A stretch of DNA of 64,000 bases from an uncultured Actinomyces sp. (GTDB lineage Bacteria; Actinomycetota; Actinomycetes; Actinomycetales; Actinomycetaceae): contig URAS01000011.1 of the NCBI GenBank assembly GCA_900545825.1, forward strand, positions 37,940 through 101,939. Reading direction: 5' to 3'. This document shows, in pieces, positions 18,396 to 27,923 of this stretch (positions within the stretch are counted from its first letter, which is position 1; the number at the start of each line of letters is the position of its first letter). The notes beneath the pieces were generated by a model. The model was not told where the DNA came from and did no database searches. It saw nothing but the letters and a program-made list of their open reading frames with translations. The translations under genes and the position numbers were made by a program.

Positions 18396-18893
18396 CTAGT
18401 CGATCGCCTCGATGTCGACGAACTCGGCGCCGGTCAGCTTCGCGAGGTCGTCCGGCGCGACGCCGACCGACATGCCGCGTTTCCCGCCAGAAACCAGAAT
18501 CTCGTCGAACCCGCGCGCCGACGCATCAATGAACGTCCGGTGCGTTGTCGTCTGCCCCAGCGGCGAAATCCCGCCGACGACGTACCCCGTGCGGCGCTGC
18601 GCGACGGCAGGGTCGGCCATCTGGGCGTTCTTGTGTCCGGCGGCCTTCGCGACGAGTTTCAGCGACAGGTGCGCGGTCACGGGAACGCAGGCGACGACGA
18701 ACTCGCCGCCCTCACACTCGACCAGCAGCGTCTTGAACATCCGCGCCGGATCGCCACCGATCTGGGCGGCAGCCTCGCCGCCAAACGACTTCGCGCGCGC
18801 CGAATGGGTATACGTGTAGACGCGGTAGGCGACGCCGGCGTCCTCCAACTGCGCGAGGGCGCGCGTGGCCGCGCCGCGATGCTTCTTGCCCAT
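18396..18893 (-). CDS. ybaK: Cys-tRNA(Pro)/Cys-tRNA(Cys) deacylase
   Basis: Trans-editing enzyme that hydrolyses mischarged Cys-tRNA(Pro). The 165 residues match the YbaK/EbsC family: MFKTLLVE near residue 54 with the catalytic Lys region, CVPVTAHLSLK, and GYVVGGISPLGQ near 104-115, the conserved GGxSPxG loop. Length is typical. The start MGKKHRGAATRAL follows a GAGGAG-type site. Confidence 0.93.
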   Translation of the reverse strand: MGKKHRGAATRALAQLEDAGVAYRVYTYTHSARAKSFGGEAAAQIGGDPARMFKTLLVECEGGEFVVACVPVTAHLSLKLVAKAAGHKNAQMADPAVAQRRTGYVVGGISPLGQTTTHRTFIDASARGFDEILVSGGKRGMSVGVAPDDLAKLTGAEFVDIEAID

Positions 18894-19044
18894 GGCTGCT
18901 CCTCTCCCCCGTCACGACTCCCCCTTCACGATACGCGCCGCCTGCCCACCGACCCGCCTGGACCTTACCCGCATACACCCCTGCGCTGCGAGCGCTCGTG
19001 CGAGACAATGGAGTGCACGTACCCGCCACTACAAAGGAGTCACC

Positions 19045-19668
19045 ATGGGTTCCGCCCCGTTCCGCCGCCCGGCCCCCCTCGAGCCCGCCGACGCTGAAGC
19101 GATCGAGGCCCACGTCGATATTCCCGCCGACTCCGAGGTCGCCCACGCCTCCGCCGGGCTGCTACTGGGCCGCGACGACGAACAGTCACTACAGGCGCTG
19201 CTCGAGGTCATCCGCTCCGGCGGCGTCGACACGGTGTGCGAACTGTGGTCGTCGTCCCCGGCCACCACGCTGCCGGGCGTCATGTGGCGGCTCTACCTCA
19301 TCCACCAGTGGGCGGTCCGCGACCCCGACCAGCTGGCGCGCCGCTACCGCGAAGGCCTGGCCGCGCCCGTCGTCCCGGGCGTCCCCGAGGGCGTCACCGT
19401 GGGCCTCGACGACACGCTCCACGCGATCGGGGCGCTGCTGCGCGGCGACTGGGCACAAGGCGAACACCCGGAGCTCTGGCACCTGCTGGCCAGAACCGGC
19501 GTCATGCTGCGGATCCTGGCCGCCGGCGTGACGTTCGGCGACGAATGGATCACCGAGCCGACCGACGCCCTCGCCGACTACGTGACAACCCGCGCGGCCG
19601 CCCTCACCCGCACCGCCGAAGAACTGCATGAAGCCGCCCGCCGCGCCCGCGCCGGCCAGCTAGATTAG
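19045..19668 (+). CDS. Conserved-looking hypothetical protein upstream of ppk
   Basis: I do not recognise a family. The 207-residue soluble protein is rich in Ala, Leu, Glu and Arg and mostly helical by composition. There is no signal peptide or membrane segment. It contains VMWRLYLIHQWAVRDP and a central WHLLARTGVMLRILAAG helix. The start is fixed by AAAGGAG at 19033-19039. It precedes ppk by 34 bp on the same strand, so the two are probably co-transcribed and it may act with polyphosphate metabolism; that is context only. Confidence 0.8.
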   Translation: MGSAPFRRPAPLEPADAEAIEAHVDIPADSEVAHASAGLLLGRDDEQSLQALLEVIRSGGVDTVCELWSSSPATTLPGVMWRLYLIHQWAVRDPDQLARRYREGLAAPVVPGVPEGVTVGLDDTLHAIGALLRGDWAQGEHPELWHLLARTGVMLRILAAGVTFGDEWITEPTDALADYVTTRAAALTRTAEELHEAARRARAGQLD

Positions 19669-19702
19669 ATGTGACACCCGTGAGTGGAAAGGTCCTCCAA
19701 CG

Positions 19703-22051
19703 ATGACTACCGCAGAAAACCCTCAGCCGGACGCCAGCAAAGACGCGGCCCCGGATTTCGAGCCGGCAACCGCCGACGAACTGCTCACCTCCAAGATCGC
19801 GCCCGAACAGTTCCCCGGCCGCGACTACGACGACCGCCAATACGAGGACGACGACGACTCCGGCGAAGACGAGCCCCTGTTCAAGACCGTCCCCAACCTG
19901 CCTGACCTGCGCAAAGTCCAACCGCTGGGCCTCGAGCACCCGCTGCCGAAAGGCCGCTACGGCGACCGCGAACTGTCGTGGATGCAGTTCAACGAGCGCG
20001 TCCTCGAACAGGCCGAAGACCCCACGCTGCCGCTGCTGGAACGCGCCTGGTTCACGACGATCTTCACGTCGAACCTCGACGAGTTCTACATGGTCCGCGT
20101 CGCCGGCCTCAAACGGCGCATCGCCGCGGGAATCGCCCGCACATCCGCATCCGGCCTGACGCCGCGGCAGGTGCTCGACGGCATCACCGAACGCGCCCAG
20201 GTGCTGTGCACCCGCCAAGCCCAGTTCGTCCAAAACGAACTGCTGCCCGAGCTGGCAAAAGAGGGCCTCAACATCGTCCGCTGGGACGCGCTGGAAGAGG
20301 GCGACCGCGACAAGCTCCACTCATACTTCCGCCGCCAAGTCTTCCCGATCCTCACGCCGCTGGCGGTCGACCCGTCACACCCGTTCCCCTACATTTCCGG
20401 CCTGTCCCTCAACCTCGCGGTCGTCCTCCGCAACCCGCTGACCGGCAAACAGCACTTCGCGCGGGTCAAGATCCCCGAGTCGCTGCCGCGCCTCGTCTGC
20501 GTCGAACAAGTGACCCGCCAAATCAGCCCCGAGGACGCCCTCGACGTCTTCGGCAAGGCCACGTTCGTGCCGATGGAAGACATCATCGGCGCCCACCTCG
20601 ACCACCTGTTCCCCGGCATGGAGGTGCTCGAACACCACGCGTTCCGCCTCACCCGCAACGAGGACCTGGAAGTCGAAGAGGACGACGCCGAAAACCTCCT
20701 CACCGCGATGGAAGCCGAGCTGCTGCGCCGCCGCTTCGGCCCCGCCGTCCGCCTGGAGGTCGCCGAAGGCATCACCCCGATGGTCAAGTCGTTCCTCGTC
20801 TCGCGCCTGGAAATCGGCCCCGAGGACGTCTTCGTCCTGCCCGAACCGCTGGATTTGGGCTGCCTCAACGAGCTGCACGACCTCGACCTGCGCACCCTGA
20901 AATACCACGCGTTCGTGCCCGCCACGGCGTCCGGCCTCTCCGAGGTCGAGTCGGCGACGCCCACCGACATTTTCGCGGCGATCCGCGCACACGACATCCT
21001 CGTCCACCACCCGTACGACTCGTTCTCGACGTCGGTCCAGCACTTCGTCACGTCGGCCGCCCGCGACCCGCGGGTCCGCTCGATCAAACAGACGCTCTAC
21101 CGCACGTCCTCGGACTCGCCGATCGTGTCCGCGCTGATCGAGGCCGCACAAAACGGCAAACAGGTCCTGGCGATTGTCGAGATCAAAGCCCGTTTCGACG
21201 AGGACGCCAACATTACCTGGGCACGCAAACTCGAACGCGCCGGCGTCCACGTCGTCTACGGCATGGTCGGCCTCAAGACACACTGCAAACTCTCGATGGC
21301 CGTCCGCGAAGACAGCGACGGGATGCGGCGTTACTGCCACGTCGGCACCGGCAACTACCATCCCAAGACCGCGCGCGGCTACGAGGACCTCGGCCTGCTG
21401 ACCTGCGACCGCGACGTCGCACAGGATCTCACGCGCCTGTTCAACCAGCTGTCGGGCTACGCGCCACGCACGTCCTACCAGCGCCTGTTGGTCGCGCCGC
21501 GGACCATCCGGCCCGGCCTCATCGAGCGGATCGAACGCGAGGCCGCGAACAAGCAGGCCGGCAAAGACGCCTACATCGGCATCAAGGTGAATTCTCTGGT
21601 CGACGAGGCCGTCACCGACGCCCTCTACCGCGCGTCGCAGGCGGGCGTGCCCATCGACATCGTGTGCCGCGGCATCTGCACGATCCGGCCCGGCATCAAG
21701 GGGCTCAGCGAGAACATCCGCGTGCGGTCCATCCTCGGGCGGTTCCTCGAGCACTCGCGTATCTACGCGTTCTGCAACGACGGCGACCACGAGGTGTGGA
21801 TCGGCTCGGCCGACCTCATGCACCGCAACCTCGACCGCCGCGTCGAAGCGCTCATCCGGGTGAGCGACCCCGACATGATCGAGGAACTCTACGACCTCGT
21901 CCAACGCGAAGCCGCGCCGACGACGTCCTCGTGGCACCTGCGCCGCTCGGGCACGTGGAAGCGCCACCAGTTCGACAAGAACGGGAACCCGCTCGACGAC
22001 ATCCAGGAAGTCCTCATGGCCACGTCGAATTCGCGAATGACCGGCCGTTAG
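19703..22051 (+). CDS. ppk: Polyphosphate kinase 1
   Basis: Reversible synthesis of polyphosphate from ATP. The 782-residue protein has an acidic N-terminal extension (residues 1-75, DDDDSGEDE) before the PPK N-domain (RELSWMQFNERVLEQA). The catalytic core contains VGLKTHCKLSMAVR, whose His is the expected phospho-His, YCHVGTGNYHPKTARGYEDLGLLTCD-type sequence with the second HxK-like centre, and IKARFDEDANI. Length is slightly above the usual 690-730 because of the extension. An AAAGGTCC-type purine stretch precedes the ATG. Confidence 0.97.
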   Translation: MTTAENPQPDASKDAAPDFEPATADELLTSKIAPEQFPGRDYDDRQYEDDDDSGEDEPLFKTVPNLPDLRKVQPLGLEHPLPKGRYGDRELSWMQFNERVLEQAEDPTLPLLERAWFTTIFTSNLDEFYMVRVAGLKRRIAAGIARTSASGLTPRQVLDGITERAQVLCTRQAQFVQNELLPELAKEGLNIVRWDALEEGDRDKLHSYFRRQVFPILTPLAVDPSHPFPYISGLSLNLAVVLRNPLTGKQHFARVKIPESLPRLVCVEQVTRQISPEDALDVFGKATFVPMEDIIGAHLDHLFPGMEVLEHHAFRLTRNEDLEVEEDDAENLLTAMEAELLRRRFGPAVRLEVAEGITPMVKSFLVSRLEIGPEDVFVLPEPLDLGCLNELHDLDLRTLKYHAFVPATASGLSEVESATPTDIFAAIRAHDILVHHPYDSFSTSVQHFVTSAARDPRVRSIKQTLYRTSSDSPIVSALIEAAQNGKQVLAIVEIKARFDEDANITWARKLERAGVHVVYGMVGLKTHCKLSMAVREDSDGMRRYCHVGTGNYHPKTARGYEDLGLLTCDRDVAQDLTRLFNQLSGYAPRTSYQRLLVAPRTIRPGLIERIEREAANKQAGKDAYIGIKVNSLVDEAVTDALYRASQAGVPIDIVCRGICTIRPGIKGLSENIRVRSILGRFLEHSRIYAFCNDGDHEVWIGSADLMHRNLDRRVEALIRVSDPDMIEELYDLVQREAAPTTSSWHLRRSGTWKRHQFDKNGNPLDDIQEVLMATSNSRMTGR

Positions 22052-22074
22052 GCCAGGTCACGCGTCATAGTCGC

Positions 22075-22122
22075 GGGCGCCGCTCGTGCCGGGTGTGTCC
22101 GGCATCGGCGGCGCCCGTTTGT
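22075..22122 (+). terminator. Probable ppk terminator
   Basis: GGGCGCCGC (22075-22083) pairs perfectly with GCGGCGCCC (22108-22116), followed by GTTTGTG. It lies between ppk and the convergent thioredoxin gene. Confidence 0.7.
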
Positions 22123-22123
22123 G

Positions 22124-22447
22124 TCACGACTCCAACACGCCCGCGAGCGCGACGAGGATATCGTTGCGGGTCGCGTCGCCGGTGACGCGGGCAACCTCGG
22201 CGCCGTCTTTCATGACGAGGACGGTCGGCAGCGTGCGAACGCCCAGTTCACGGTCGATTCGGGTGGTGCCGACGTTGACGCGGAAGAAGCCGACGCGTTC
22301 GCCCAGCAGCGAGGCGATCTGGTCGACGATCGGCCGCTGAAGCATGCACGACGTACACCACGGACCCCAAAACTCGATACACGCGGGGCGATCGCCGGCG
22401 ATCTGGTCGCGCCACGTGTCGTCCTCGAGGTCGACGACGGTTCCCAT
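22124..22447 (-). CDS. Thioredoxin-family protein
   Basis: The 107-residue protein has a single thioredoxin fold with active site WGPWCTSCMLQRP near residues 24-36 (CxxC) and the cis-proline segment RTLPTVLVMKDG. No signal peptide is present, so it is cytoplasmic. I chose the ATG at 22447 (MGTVVDLEDDTW) because GGGGAGGG lies just upstream and the longer open frame adds an unrelated Gly/Ala/Arg-rich stretch. The TSC in place of the usual GPC is a common variant in thioredoxin-like reductants, so the partner may differ from TrxA. Confidence 0.9.
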   Translation of the reverse strand: MGTVVDLEDDTWRDQIAGDRPACIEFWGPWCTSCMLQRPIVDQIASLLGERVGFFRVNVGTTRIDRELGVRTLPTVLVMKDGAEVARVTGDATRNDILVALAGVLES

Positions 22448-22544
22448 CGGCCCTCCCCTCGCCTGATCGCATGATGTTCCCGCGTGATTCCCGCGTGCCC
22501 CAGTGTAGTGGCGGGCCCCGCCGGCCGCCCTCGCAGACAGCAAC

Positions 22545-22574
22545 GGGGCCTCCCCGAAAAATCGAGGAGGCCCC
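22545..22574 (-). terminator. Terminator of the PTS IIC gene
   Basis: GGGGCCTCC (22545-22553) and GGAGGCCCC (22566-22574) form a perfect 9-bp GC stem, 28 bp past the IIC stop on the minus strand. There is no strong T tract after the stem. Confidence 0.75.
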
Positions 22575-22601
22575 GCGCCAATCGTCACCTAGCGGTGGCG
22601 A

Positions 22602-24032
<1,431 letters not shown>

Positions 24033-24074
24033 ATGTGTACTCTTCCTTGAGGAACCGTGCGCCAAGGCGCCTGT

Positions 24075-24090
24075 GGTTGTCTAGACCAGC
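24075..24090. promoter_or_regulatory. dre-like DasR operator 1
   Basis: GGTTGTCTAGACCAGC: right half AGACCA matches the DasR consensus TGGTCTAGACCA perfectly, left half TTGTCT has one mismatch. It lies in the divergent region between the IIC gene and dasR and could control both. Confidence 0.75.
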
Positions 24091-24142
24091 GCTCCCATTA
24101 GAACCCGCAGAATGGCCCTGAGTCAAGACGCGCACCCCTAAG

Positions 24143-24877
24143 ATGAATGATGTGAAGTATCTCGAGATCTGCACCTACCTCTCGGAGCTCGTCGGCTCTG
24201 AGCTCGGACCTGGCGATAAGATCCCGTCCGAACGTGCACTCTGTGACCAATTCAACGTTTCCCGCATGACCGTTCGGCAGGCCGTCGACGTCCTCGTCAA
24301 CGAGGGCGTCCTCGTGCGTCGGCAAGGCCGGGGAACGTTCGTCGCGCAAGAGAAACTCGACCTCCAGCTGCGGATCACGTCGTTCAGCCAGGAAATGCGG
24401 ATGCGCGGCATGGTGCCGTCGACGAAACTGCTCGAGGCGGACGAACTGAAGCCGCCGACGTTTATCGCGCGGGCGCTGGGGCTCGACGACGACGCCACCG
24501 CGTTCTATCTGCGCCGGCTGCGCTACGCCGACGACGCGCCGATGAGCCTCGAAGAGTCGTGGCTGCCCGCCGCGCTGCTGCCCGGCTTCATCACGCCGAC
24601 GCCGCCCGAATCGATCTACGGCGAACTACAAACCCGCGGATTCCGGCCCACCTGGGGCGAAGACACCATCGAATCCGTCAACGTCGACATCGCCCTCGCG
24701 CAACTGCTCGAGGTCGAACCCGGCGCCGCCGGCATCCACGTGACCCGCCGGACGTTCGCCGAGGCCGTCCCCGTCGACTTCACCGTGTCCATCTATCGGG
24801 GCGACCGGTACAAACTCTGGGTTCCGATCTCCCAGCCGCTCTCGCCCATCTATCCGCACCAGGCCCAGCGCTACTGA
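24143..24877 (+). CDS. dasR: GntR/HutC-family regulator, DasR-like
   Basis: Cytoplasmic repressor of GlcNAc uptake genes, normally released by GlcN-6-P. The 244 residues contain an N-terminal winged helix (residues 5-72, with IPSERALCDQFNVSRMTVRQ and GVLVRRQGRGTFVA) and a C-terminal UTRA effector domain (about 90-235, starting SFSQEMRMRGMVPSTK). It is divergent from IIC and followed 15 bp later by a IIB gene. Two dre-like sites flank it (24075 and 25190), which supports DasR rather than another GntR/HutC member. Confidence 0.88.
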   Translation: MNDVKYLEICTYLSELVGSELGPGDKIPSERALCDQFNVSRMTVRQAVDVLVNEGVLVRRQGRGTFVAQEKLDLQLRITSFSQEMRMRGMVPSTKLLEADELKPPTFIARALGLDDDATAFYLRRLRYADDAPMSLEESWLPAALLPGFITPTPPESIYGELQTRGFRPTWGEDTIESVNVDIALAQLLEVEPGAAGIHVTRRTFAEAVPVDFTVSIYRGDRYKLWVPISQPLSPIYPHQAQRY

Positions 24878-24892
24878 CCCGAGGAGCCAACC

Positions 24893-25138
24893 ATGTCAGA
24901 CAACCAGGTCGCCAGAATCATTGACGCCCTCGGCGGGATGGACAACATTCGCGCCGTCGAGCCCTGCATCACCCGTCTGCGTTTCGAGGTCGTCGACCCC
25001 GGCCTCGTCGACACGGGTGTCCTCAACCCGCCGGTCTGCTACGGCGCCAGCCTCGTCGGCACCGCGGTCCAAGTGATCGTCGGGCCGCAGGCGGAACTGC
25101 TGCTCGACGAGCTGCGCGACGCCGTCGGCGAAATCTAA
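24893..25138 (+). CDS. PTS IIB subunit, copy 1
   Basis: The 81-residue soluble phosphotransfer protein of the glucose/GlcNAc IIB family: IIDALGGMDNIRAVEPCITRLRFEV, with the phosphorylated Cys in PCITRLR (residue 25). GAGGAGCC precedes the ATG. It is probably co-transcribed with dasR. Its central part (DTGVLNPPVCYGASLVGTAVQVIVG) is less typical than copy 2 and carries an extra Cys. Both copies keep the catalytic Cys, so neither is an obvious pseudogene. Confidence 0.92.
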   Translation: MSDNQVARIIDALGGMDNIRAVEPCITRLRFEVVDPGLVDTGVLNPPVCYGASLVGTAVQVIVGPQAELLLDELRDAVGEI

Positions 25139-25189
25139 CACTGTTTTCACCAAGGGTATTCGCTTCCCCATGGTGGCGTGCTACTGTAG

Positions 25190-25205
25190 CGCTGTCTAGA
25201 CCACT
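25190..25205. promoter_or_regulatory. dre-like DasR operator 2
   Basis: CGCTGTCTAGACCACT: the right half AGACCA is perfect and the left CTGTCT keeps GTCT. It lies 48 bp upstream of the second IIB gene, so IIB-2 and IIA have their own DasR-controlled promoter. Confidence 0.75.
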
Positions 25206-25252
25206 TGCATCGCACCGATGCGTCAACGTCGACAGTGACCAGGAGGGTCATC

Positions 25253-25483
25253 ATGGATAAGGCAGAACAGATCATCGCCGGCCTCGGCGGGGCGGACAAC
25301 ATCGAAGACCTCGAGCCCTGCATCACGCGTCTGCGTGTCGAGGTCGCCGACGACGACCTCGTTGACGAGGCCGCCCTCAAGGCCGCCGGCGCGTTCGGCG
25401 TCGTCCGCCAGTCGGGTGTCGTCCAGGTGGTTGTTGGCCCCGAGGCCGACACGATCGCCGCCGACATCGAGGACTTGATGTGA
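25253..25483 (+). CDS. PTS IIB subunit, copy 2
   Basis: The 76-residue IIB protein has ALGG-like IIAGLGGADNIEDLEPCITRLRVEV with the phospho-Cys at residue 23 and the canonical GAFGVVRQSGVVQVVVGPEAD end. The start is fixed by AGGAGGG at 25241-25247. Its stop overlaps the GTG of the IIA gene by 4 bp (GTGA), so IIB-2 and IIA are translationally coupled. It is a paralogue of the gene at 24893, at roughly half identity by eye. Confidence 0.93.
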   Translation: MDKAEQIIAGLGGADNIEDLEPCITRLRVEVADDDLVDEAALKAAGAFGVVRQSGVVQVVVGPEADTIAADIEDLM

Positions 25484-25947
25484 GCGCAGCCGAATCAGTC
25501 CCCGTCTTGGCCCCATTGGACGGGACCGTCTGCTCTCTCGAGAAGGTTCCCGATCCCGTCTTTGCGCAGGGCCTCGTTGGCCCCGGCATTGCTATCCAGC
25601 CCAGCGGCGAAGGTGACGTCGATGTCATCGCGCCGATCAGCGGCAAGATCGCCAAGATTCATCCGCACGCGTTCGTCATCATGGGTAAGCGCGTGAACGT
25701 CCTCGTCCACCTGGGGCTCGACACCGTCAAGCTCGAGGGCGAAGGGTTCACCGTCCACGCCGACAACCGCCAGAAGGTTGAGGCCGGCCAAAAGCTCATC
25801 ACGTGGAATCCGCGTGACATCGAGGCCCGCGGCCTGTCGCCGATCGTCCCCGTCATTTTCATGGAGACGAAGGCGCAGATCGACTACGAGGCCCCGCTGG
25901 ACCAGCCGATTGCCTGCGGCGACGACCTCGCCCACGCCCACGACTAA
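25480..25947 (+). CDS. crr: PTS IIA subunit, glucose family
   Basis: The 155-residue soluble IIA(Glc)-type protein passes phosphate from HPr to IIB. It has VLAPLDGTV at the N-terminus, IHPHAFVI with the supporting His, and NVLVHLGLDTVKL with the phosphorylated His, the two conserved His regions of the family. It starts with GTG overlapping the IIB-2 stop. With only one IIA present it may serve both IIB proteins and may have a regulatory role as in other bacteria (inferred). Confidence 0.94.
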   Translation: MSAAESVPVLAPLDGTVCSLEKVPDPVFAQGLVGPGIAIQPSGEGDVDVIAPISGKIAKIHPHAFVIMGKRVNVLVHLGLDTVKLEGEGFTVHADNRQKVEAGQKLITWNPRDIEARGLSPIVPVIFMETKAQIDYEAPLDQPIACGDDLAHAHD

Positions 25948-26000
25948 ACCGGGCCGGGTTTGGCTCCTTTGCCAGCCCGACCCCGTGAAGGCTCAAAACC

Positions 26001-26130
26001 CGTGAACGTGATCTTTTTTGGTCACGTTCACGGGTTTTCCTGCATGAACGTGACCTTTCTGGACAGAAAAATCACGTTCATGGGGGTAGAGGGGTGAACG
26101 TGACCTTTTTTGATCACGTTCACGGGGTGG
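26001..26130. repeat. Family B inverted repeat, copy B2 (three hairpins)
   Basis: Three successive stems: GTGAACGTGATC/GGTCACGTTCAC around TTTTTT, TGAACGTGA/TCACGTTCA around CCTTTCTGGACAGAAAAA, and GTGAACGTGACC/GATCACGTTCAC around TTTTTT, then CGGGGTGGGG. The last stem contains the stop codon of the minus-strand gene ending at 26120. Confidence 0.9.
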
Positions 26131-27619
26131 GGCGGTAGTAGGTGTCGCGCTTGCCCTGGCCGCCGACCATTTCGACGAGGCCGGCGTCGGTCAGCTTCGC
26201 CAACGCGTATCGCACAGTGTGGACCGCCAGCCCGGTCTGCCGCGCGATGTCAGGCACGCGTTGGGCCTGCGCCAACGCGGCATAGACCACGCCCGCGTGG
26301 CGCGAGATCGCCGCCACGTCCGGGTTCTCGGTCGGCGTCGCCGAGGGCATCGGCTCGGGCTCGGGCTCGATAGCGGTCGGCGCCTTCTTCCGCGAGAACA
26401 ACACGCGGAACCCCACTGTCGAATCCTGGAAATCCAGCGGCAAACAGCCGCTCTCGTCCATCGCGCGCGCAGCCTCGGCCAGGCCGCCGCCCTCCCCCTC
26501 GATCAGGCGGCTGCCGTCAGGCAGCGACAGCAGTTTGCAGATGTTGTACAACACGGGGTTGACAGCGTTAGGGAGGCCACGATGCAGCAGCCGGTCCCGC
26601 GTCGTCCCCCACAGGCCGCCCGGACTGGCCACGACCAGCCGCGATGGGGTGAAACGAACATTAATGGTCTCCGATGCCATGATCGGTTCAAGGGACCGGT
26701 GCACGAACGCATTGGCGACGACCTCGCGGACGGCGACCGCGGGAAACTCCAGGACATTCCGCGCGCGGCCTGACTCGTCATAGCGAACACCCGAAACCTC
26801 ATTTTCTTCGATCCACGCAATACAAGCATCGACCATTTCAGGCAAAGGCCCGTCGAAATCCTGCAGGCGGCGCAGGCGCTGGCTCCCAGACGCGGGCAAC
26901 TGTACGGCGGCCGTCGCTGTCAGGCTGGGCAGAAACTCCTGCGGGTAGGTGCCCAACGCATACAGGCCGGCAACCGTCACACCCCCGTCGGGGGAGAGAA
27001 CGCCCTTCCCGGCTAACACCTCAGTGTCATCGCCCACGGCCGCTAGGCGACGTGAGCCCTGGCGGACCCGGCGGACGACCTGCTCAACGAGGTCGGCGTC
27101 GAGGTCCTTAAGGGTCGCGCCGGGCACGACCTCCCGGTCCGGCTGCCGGCGCCCGGCCTGCTTCTTCATAAGATCGAGGTAGGCCAGCTGCTGTTCGCTC
27201 ATTTCGGTGTCGCCGTCGGACAGGCGGTAATAGGCCTTTCCCGCATAGCGTGCCGGCCGATCGTGCAGCGGCAGGCCATCGACCCTGGTGACGACCAACT
27301 TGGCGCCCTCATAGTCGTAGACCGCGGGACCCTCGATTGCCGGGCGTGGGTGGATATGATCCCTCACGTAGGACGCCACGGTGTCAACGTAGTGCCGCGG
27401 GTCGGCGATTGTCACCGGTGCGAATCCCGCCTTTTCGTCCAGACCGATGATGAGCGTGCCGCCGTCCGGCATGTTGGCGAACGCGCACAGGGTCGTGCAC
27501 AGCTCGTCCGCGCCAGGCAGGCCGCCCGCGCCCGACTTCACCTCGATGGCCGCGGTGTCGCTGCCCAGCACCCGTACGGTCTGGATGATGCCCGGCAGCT
27601 CGTCACTCATTCGATCCAT
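26120..27619 (-). CDS. Schlafen/AlbA_2-type ATP-binding transcriptional regulator-like protein
   Basis: The 499-residue protein has an N-terminal AlbA_2 (Schlafen-like) domain with EVKSGAGGLP near residue 27 and FANMPDGGTLIIGLDE near 48. A middle GHKL/HATPase_c_4-like segment follows (VREVVANAFVHRSLEP near 295, ASPGGLWG), and a C-terminal winged helix (VPDIARQTGLAVHTVRYALAKL). The order is that of COG2865 regulators of unknown ligand. ATG at 27619 and a second ATG four codons in are both possible starts. The stop codon lies inside repeat B2. The upstream region has an unusual hexanucleotide repeat (27783-27824), possibly its operator. Confidence 0.87.
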   Translation of the reverse strand: MDRMSDELPGIIQTVRVLGSDTAAIEVKSGAGGLPGADELCTTLCAFANMPDGGTLIIGLDEKAGFAPVTIADPRHYVDTVASYVRDHIHPRPAIEGPAVYDYEGAKLVVTRVDGLPLHDRPARYAGKAYYRLSDGDTEMSEQQLAYLDLMKKQAGRRQPDREVVPGATLKDLDADLVEQVVRRVRQGSRRLAAVGDDTEVLAGKGVLSPDGGVTVAGLYALGTYPQEFLPSLTATAAVQLPASGSQRLRRLQDFDGPLPEMVDACIAWIEENEVSGVRYDESGRARNVLEFPAVAVREVVANAFVHRSLEPIMASETINVRFTPSRLVVASPGGLWGTTRDRLLHRGLPNAVNPVLYNICKLLSLPDGSRLIEGEGGGLAEAARAMDESGCLPLDFQDSTVGFRVLFSRKKAPTAIEPEPEPMPSATPTENPDVAAISRHAGVVYAALAQAQRVPDIARQTGLAVHTVRYALAKLTDAGLVEMVGGQGKRDTYYRPTP

Positions 27620-27782
27620 ACAACAAACTTACACTCACAATGACAGTTTTTGTGTATGTCACTGCGAGTTTGCCAGTTTGCCGGGTCAGTGGTTGGGGCA
27701 GCGGCGAGGGCACCAGAGCTGTTCGCACCCGTTTTCGACAGGTGCCACACGGACACTCACAGTGACACTGACAGTTGTGTTT

Positions 27783-27824
27783 TTGTCATTGTCATTGTGA
27801 TTGTCATTGTGAGTGTGAGTTTCG
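27783..27824. repeat. Hexanucleotide tandem repeat with mirrored half-sites
   Basis: Seven consecutive 6-mers: TTGTCA, TTGTCA, TTGTGA, TTGTCA, TTGTGA, GTGTGA, GTTTCG. Two oppositely oriented blocks, CACTCACAATGACAG (about 27634) and CACTCACAGTGACACTGACAG (about 27754), make nested inverted repeats across 27630-27824. The array lies upstream of the AlbA_2 gene and could be an operator or a slippage-prone repeat. Confidence 0.75.
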
Positions 27825-27870
27825 GCCGCGGCACGCGGCAGGCGGCGCCCTCGGCGCCCTGGGCGCCCTC

Positions 27871-27910
27871 CGTGAACGTGATCTTTTTTGGTCACGTTCA
27901 CGGGGTGGGG
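27871..27910. repeat. Family B inverted repeat, copy B3 (one hairpin)
   Basis: CGTGAACGTGATC, TTTTTT, GGTCACGTTCACG, then GGGTGGGG. It lies 14 bp beyond the stop codon of the beta-galactosidase gene. Confidence 0.9.
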
Positions 27911-27923
27911 CCGGGGGTGGGGC

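Noticed and set aside
19978..22185. A 735-codon open frame on the same strand as ppk
   Set aside because: Overlaps ppk in another frame; proline/arginine-rich low-complexity translation.
24893..25138. IIB copy 1 as a pseudogene
   Set aside because: It keeps the phospho-Cys motif, has a good ribosome site and normal length.
26001..26130. Family B repeats as ordinary intrinsic terminators
   Set aside because: T or A runs lie in the loop rather than after the stem, copies occur upstream of gene starts (B5, B7), and double hairpins recur; terminators of clear type exist elsewhere in the window.
27783..27824. CRISPR or VNTR within a gene
   Set aside because: Hexamer tandem units in non-coding DNA, no spacers and no cas genes.
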